Source: an uncultured Opitutia bacterium (GTDB lineage Bacteria > Verrucomicrobiota > Verrucomicrobiia > Opitutales > UBA953). Taken from it: DNA of 6,388 nt. The notes below the pieces were generated by a model. The model was not told where the DNA came from, did not search any database, and worked only from the letters and a program-made list of their open reading frames with translations. Made by a program: the position numbers and the translations under genes. Location of the stretch: assembly GCA_903910245.1 (NCBI GenBank), contig CAIVYX010000326.1:1-6388 (forward strand). The letters are read 5' to 3'. Positions 6,262 to 6,388 of the stretch are shown here, one piece after another (position 1 is the stretch's first letter; every line of letters starts with the position of its first letter).

Positions 6262-6388
6262 GTGGAGGAAGCGAAAGAGCAGGGATGTGTTGTTATATAA
6301 AGTTCTAGACTGACATTTACGCCGATGGGGCGCAAGGGGCGTGGGGACGGTTTTTCAGGCATAAGTAAAATATGGTTACGGAGGGCGG
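6262..6388 (-). promoter_or_regulatory. Upstream region of the operon with a -10-like element
   Basis: This 127-bp stretch contains no convincing gene. On the - strand, TATATAAC at 6299-6292 is an AT-rich -10-like element about 31 bases before the ATG at 6261. I see no good -35 hexamer at the usual distance (the best-placed bases, 6322-6317, read GCGTAA). A second AT-rich patch (CATATTTTACTT on the - strand, about 6374-6363) could be another promoter element. The sequence between -10 and ATG is pyrimidine-rich and lacks a ribosome-binding motif. Promoter identity is inferred from position and composition only. Confidence 0.35.

Noticed and set aside
6081..6362. Open frame of 93 codons on the - strand starting at 6362
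   Set aside because: It overlaps the start of the 758-residue gene out of frame, and its product is a Ser/Pro/Arg-rich shadow without any motif. The 758-codon frame encodes a clear membrane segment and repeats.

Overview
The window holds three protein genes, and together they suggest a moderately GC-rich Gram-negative bacterium. My best guess is Verrucomicrobiota, possibly Opitutales-like. That guess rests on remembered resemblance of the 758-residue protein to large helical-repeat proteins of Verrucomicrobia and Planctomycetes, on the lack of Shine-Dalgarno sequences before both visible start codons, and on the style of the intergenic palindromes. It is an inference and was not tested by any search.

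Layout: positions 1-1812 (+ strand) carry the 3' part of a SNF2-family DNA-dependent ATPase gene. Its frame is open at the left edge, so the N-terminus lies outside the window. All the helicase motifs are intact. Positions 2185-6261 (- strand) carry a two-gene operon read right to left: first a 758-residue protein with one N-terminal membrane segment and a TPR-like helical body (6261-3985), then, after a 30-bp gap, a 589-residue Sel1-repeat protein that also has an N-terminal signal or anchor (3954-2185). The SNF2 gene and the operon converge.

The 372-bp gap between the convergent genes (1813-2184) is the most structured non-coding DNA here. It holds a cluster of four or five REP-like units, each a GTAG tetranucleotide beside a short imperfect palindrome. 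Two of them form an inverted pair (BIME-like) that folds almost completely into a three-way junction at 1972-2029. A separate inverted repeat at 1895-1948 and a hairpin touching the operon's stop codon may act as terminators. The right-hand 127 bp is a short upstream region with an AT-rich -10-like element and no gene.

Functionally, the operon pair looks like envelope scaffold proteins: both are membrane-anchored or exported and both are built of solenoid repeats that normally bind proteins. Their partners are not visible. The SNF2 protein is probably a cytoplasmic DNA translocase or remodeller of unknown role and is not in the same transcription unit. I found no convincing new defence system. 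The strongest candidate for something under-described is the REP-like cluster.
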